Shown here: positions 6,150 through 7,870 of the stretch, one piece after another
Numbering within the stretch: the first letter of the stretch is position 1
Layout of the letters: every line of letters starts with the position of its first letter
Assembly: GCA_026995985.1 (NCBI GenBank)
Contig: JALWNF010000014.1
Coordinates: forward strand, 1 to 7,870
Length of the DNA: 7,870 nucleotides
Reading direction: 5' to 3'
From: Campylobacteraceae bacterium
Lineage (GTDB): Bacteria; Campylobacterota; Campylobacteria; Campylobacterales; Sulfurovaceae
The notes under the pieces: generated by a model
The model's database searches: none
What the model was told of the DNA's origin: nothing
The model's input: only the letters and a program-made list of their open reading frames with translations
Translations under genes and position numbers: made by a program

Positions 6150-6977
6150 TTATGCTAATGGGTGGTACTCATTGATTGTTTTAGCTAAATTCTCTTGTTG
6201 AATATGGGTATAAATCTGAGTAGTCTCTAACGATGAGTGCCCCAATAACTCCTGAACTACACGCAAATCAGCACCACCTAAAATAAGTGCAGAGGCAAAA
6301 GAGTGTCGTAGGACGTGTGGAGAGACATTTAGATAATTTTTTACTATCTTATAAGCAGATATGCGACTAAGTTGTGTTCCTCTGTAGTTAAGCCAAATAT
6401 ACTCACTCTGTATGGAAGCCTCTTTTAGGTATGCCTCTACAGCCTCTATGGCAACAGGAGCAAGAGGAACCATACGCTCCTTTTGTCCTTTTGCAAATCT
6501 AATTTTTAGCCAACCATTGTTTATATCATCTCTTTTTACCATAAGTGCTTCACTGATACGACAACCAGAGGCATATAGAAAGAGAATTAAAGCATAGTCT
6601 CTAAGACCTAGCAATGTAGAGCGGTCAATAAGTTTTAAAGCAGATGCTATCTCTTCATATGAGAGATATTTAGGTAAGTTTTTAGGAACCTTTGCCATAG
6701 GAATATTGATGTTATTGGTATTTATAAACTCTAACTTGTAACAGAAGTCATAAAAGGCATTAATAGAAGATAGTTTTCGATTTAGAGTACGTTTATTTTC
6801 AAATTGTGTTAAAAAAGCAAGAATATCAGTAGTCTGTAGCTTAAGGACATCTTGCTTTTTAAAAAAGTTAAAAAATTGTTCTATATCTGAAATATAGCTT
6901 TTGATACTATTGACTTCAAGAGCCTTATTAATATGTAGATACTCTTGAAAAGCTATAAGTAGATTTCTACTACTCAT
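6150..6977 (-). CDS. XerC/XerD-like tyrosine recombinase
   Basis: A 275-residue site-specific recombinase that cuts and rejoins DNA through a 3'-phosphotyrosine bond. Residues ~5-85 are a SAM-like core-binding domain and ~105-270 the catalytic domain. All expected catalytic residues are visible: Arg140 in ASGCRISE, Lys163 in FAKGQKER, His221 and Arg224 in HVLRHSFAS, His247 in LLGHSSL, and the nucleophile Tyr256 in TQIYTH. Size and motifs fit XerC/XerD, which resolve chromosome dimers at dif, rather than the longer XerH (about 355 residues) of Helicobacter and Campylobacter. No integrase-linked phage genes or att-like repeats are nearby, so a housekeeping role is favoured. The ATG overlaps the end of the upstream propeller gene by eight bases and has only a weak Shine-Dalgarno sequence, suggesting translational coupling. 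Whether it acts alone or with a partner cannot be seen here. Confidence 0.92.
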   Translation of the reverse strand: MSSRNLLIAFQEYLHINKALEVNSIKSYISDIEQFFNFFKKQDVLKLQTTDILAFLTQFENKRTLNRKLSSINAFYDFCYKLEFINTNNINIPMAKVPKNLPKYLSYEEIASALKLIDRSTLLGLRDYALILFLYASGCRISEALMVKRDDINNGWLKIRFAKGQKERMVPLAPVAIEAVEAYLKEASIQSEYIWLNYRGTQLSRISAYKIVKNYLNVSPHVLRHSFASALILGGADLRVVQELLGHSSLETTQIYTHIQQENLAKTINEYHPLA

Positions 6978-7870
6978 AACTTAATTTAGAGAGCTCTATA
7001 ACCTCTCCATTATAATATATTTTATCTCCTGAGACAAATGTAAAGTCATCAACTTCGGGTACATTGTAGACGTTATATTTACTCAAATTTCGATTAGAAA
7101 CAATGAGATAGCCCTGTTTCTCTAAGCCATACACTTTTTTATCATCAACAGCACCTGCTGAGAAGTGGGCAAACTTAAACTTCTTTTCTGCTATAACAGA
7201 GAGCAACTCATTTAATTTGGCAATCTTTCCATTTTTTTGAAAGACAAATATATTGCCCCCATCTATAACAACTTCAGCAATCTCTTTGTCATACTCCTTT
7301 TTCCCTTTAGCAGAGAGTGAAATCATCTTATGTGGAGTTGCTGCAATGAGTGCATTGTTTAGTGTTCCTAAAAAGATAATATTGTTAAGCGACTTCTCAG
7401 TGCTTACAAACATCTCTTTAGTAATCTTTAGAGTTGTTAGGTCTAAAATAACAAGTTTGCCATCGAGTGTAGGAATAACTACTAACTTATCTACAAGTAT
7501 TGGATTAGCAACTCTTTTATCAATTGCATAGGCTTTATTAGCTTCATTGTTATATACAACCCTATTTGATTTTAGGTCATAAATTCCATAGTTATTGTTT
7601 TGTAGAACATAGATTAAATATTGTCCAATAAGTGTTCCAGCTACTAGTGCTTGGGGAAATTTAGCAGAAGCAACGGTACCTTTTTGGGTTACAATATGGC
7701 AGTTACCTTGTAAATCGGCTGTAATAGCTGCATGTTTATTATGATTTATAAAATAGAAACCTTTATCAAGCTTTATCTTTTTAGCTTGATTTTTAGTTAA
7801 AATTGTTCCACTTGCTAAAGTAGCTCCATCACGACTATAGTTAACTATTCTATCGCCTATATTGTAAGTA
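6970..7870 (-). CDS. Beta-propeller (PQQ/BamB-like) repeat protein, N-terminus outside window
   Basis: I translated this frame on the minus strand from its TAG stop at 6970-6972 to the right edge without meeting another stop, giving 299 visible residues. The real start lies beyond the window. The ATG at 7411-7413 is internal, because the repeat pattern continues upstream of it. The protein is a run of short beta-strand units, each ending in a turn such as DGKLVILDLTTLK (136-148 of the visible part), NYGIYDLKSNRVVY (93-106), KNGKIAKL and KQGYLIVSNRNL. This is the blade pattern of PQQ/BamB-type propellers, usually binding scaffolds and often periplasmic or lipid-anchored. No signal peptide can be checked. 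It is the first visible gene of an operon with the recombinase, overlapping it by eight bases. I cannot identify a partner or substrate. Propeller class is moderately sure. Confidence 0.75.
   Translation of the reverse strand, partial: TYNIGDRIVNYSRDGATLASGTILTKNQAKKIKLDKGFYFINHNKHAAITADLQGNCHIVTQKGTVASAKFPQALVAGTLIGQYLIYVLQNNNYGIYDLKSNRVVYNNEANKAYAIDKRVANPILVDKLVVIPTLDGKLVILDLTTLKITKEMFVSTEKSLNNIIFLGTLNNALIAATPHKMISLSAKGKKEYDKEIAEVVIDGGNIFVFQKNGKIAKLNELLSVIAEKKFKFAHFSAGAVDDKKVYGLEKQGYLIVSNRNLSKYNVYNVPEVDDFTFVSGDKIYYNGEVIELSKLSYE

Noticed and set aside
6150..6977. Recombinase as the integrase of a prophage or genomic island
   Set aside because: No tRNA, att-like direct repeats, phage genes or shift in composition are visible, and the gene is embedded in an operon with non-phage genes.
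7411..7413. ATG as the start of a 147-residue protein
   Set aside because: The same frame stays open for 152 further codons upstream with the same beta-strand repeat character, so this is an internal methionine.
7253..7531. Open frame of 92 codons on the plus strand
   Set aside because: It lies wholly antisense to the propeller gene, whose frame is continuous to the window edge, and has no ribosome binding site or recognisable domain. Similar antisense frames inside the DAHP synthase and symporter genes were rejected for the same reason.

Overview
The window reads as an ordinary stretch of chromosome from an AT-rich member of the Campylobacterota, most like the free-living Sulfurimonas/Sulfurovum/Arcobacter side of the phylum. 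This is inferred from the strong A+T bias, lysine- and isoleucine-rich proteins, promoters that are TATAAT boxes behind T-rich tracts with no clear -35, and a class II DAHP synthase. I cannot name the genus from sequence alone.

Layout from left to right. A minus-strand gene just enters the window (1-36, 12 codons visible). A 328-base AT-rich divergent intergenic region follows. Next is a plus-strand c-di-GMP phosphodiesterase with a degenerate GGDEF domain and an apparently intact EAL domain (365-1597). Convergent to it is a thioredoxin-fold (TlpA/ResA-like) lipoprotein (1625-2215, minus). Divergent from that is class II DAHP synthase, the entry enzyme of the shikimate pathway (2380-3726, plus). 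A dicarboxylate/amino acid:cation symporter faces it (3815-5017, minus), and the gap between the two holds a GC-richer palindromic REP/MITE-like element (3732-3804). Divergent from the symporter is a secreted L,D-transpeptidase-like protein (5177-5818, plus). Its stop codon overlaps the stop of the last gene of a minus-strand operon running to the right edge. In transcription order that operon is a beta-propeller (PQQ/BamB-like) protein whose N-terminus lies outside the window, a XerC/D-size tyrosine recombinase, and a small basic protein I do not recognise.

The genes left of the operon look like independent housekeeping or envelope units, each with its own promoter-like TATAAT box. Only the right-hand operon shows tight coupling (8-base overlap, then 8-base gap). 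I see no CRISPR array, tRNA, rRNA, insertion sequence, prophage module or toxin-antitoxin pair. I do not see a convincing undescribed system. The points most worth a second look are the palindromic element at 3732-3804, the unknown small protein cotranscribed with the recombinase, and a Ser-for-Asn substitution in the transporter's conserved NMDGT motif.
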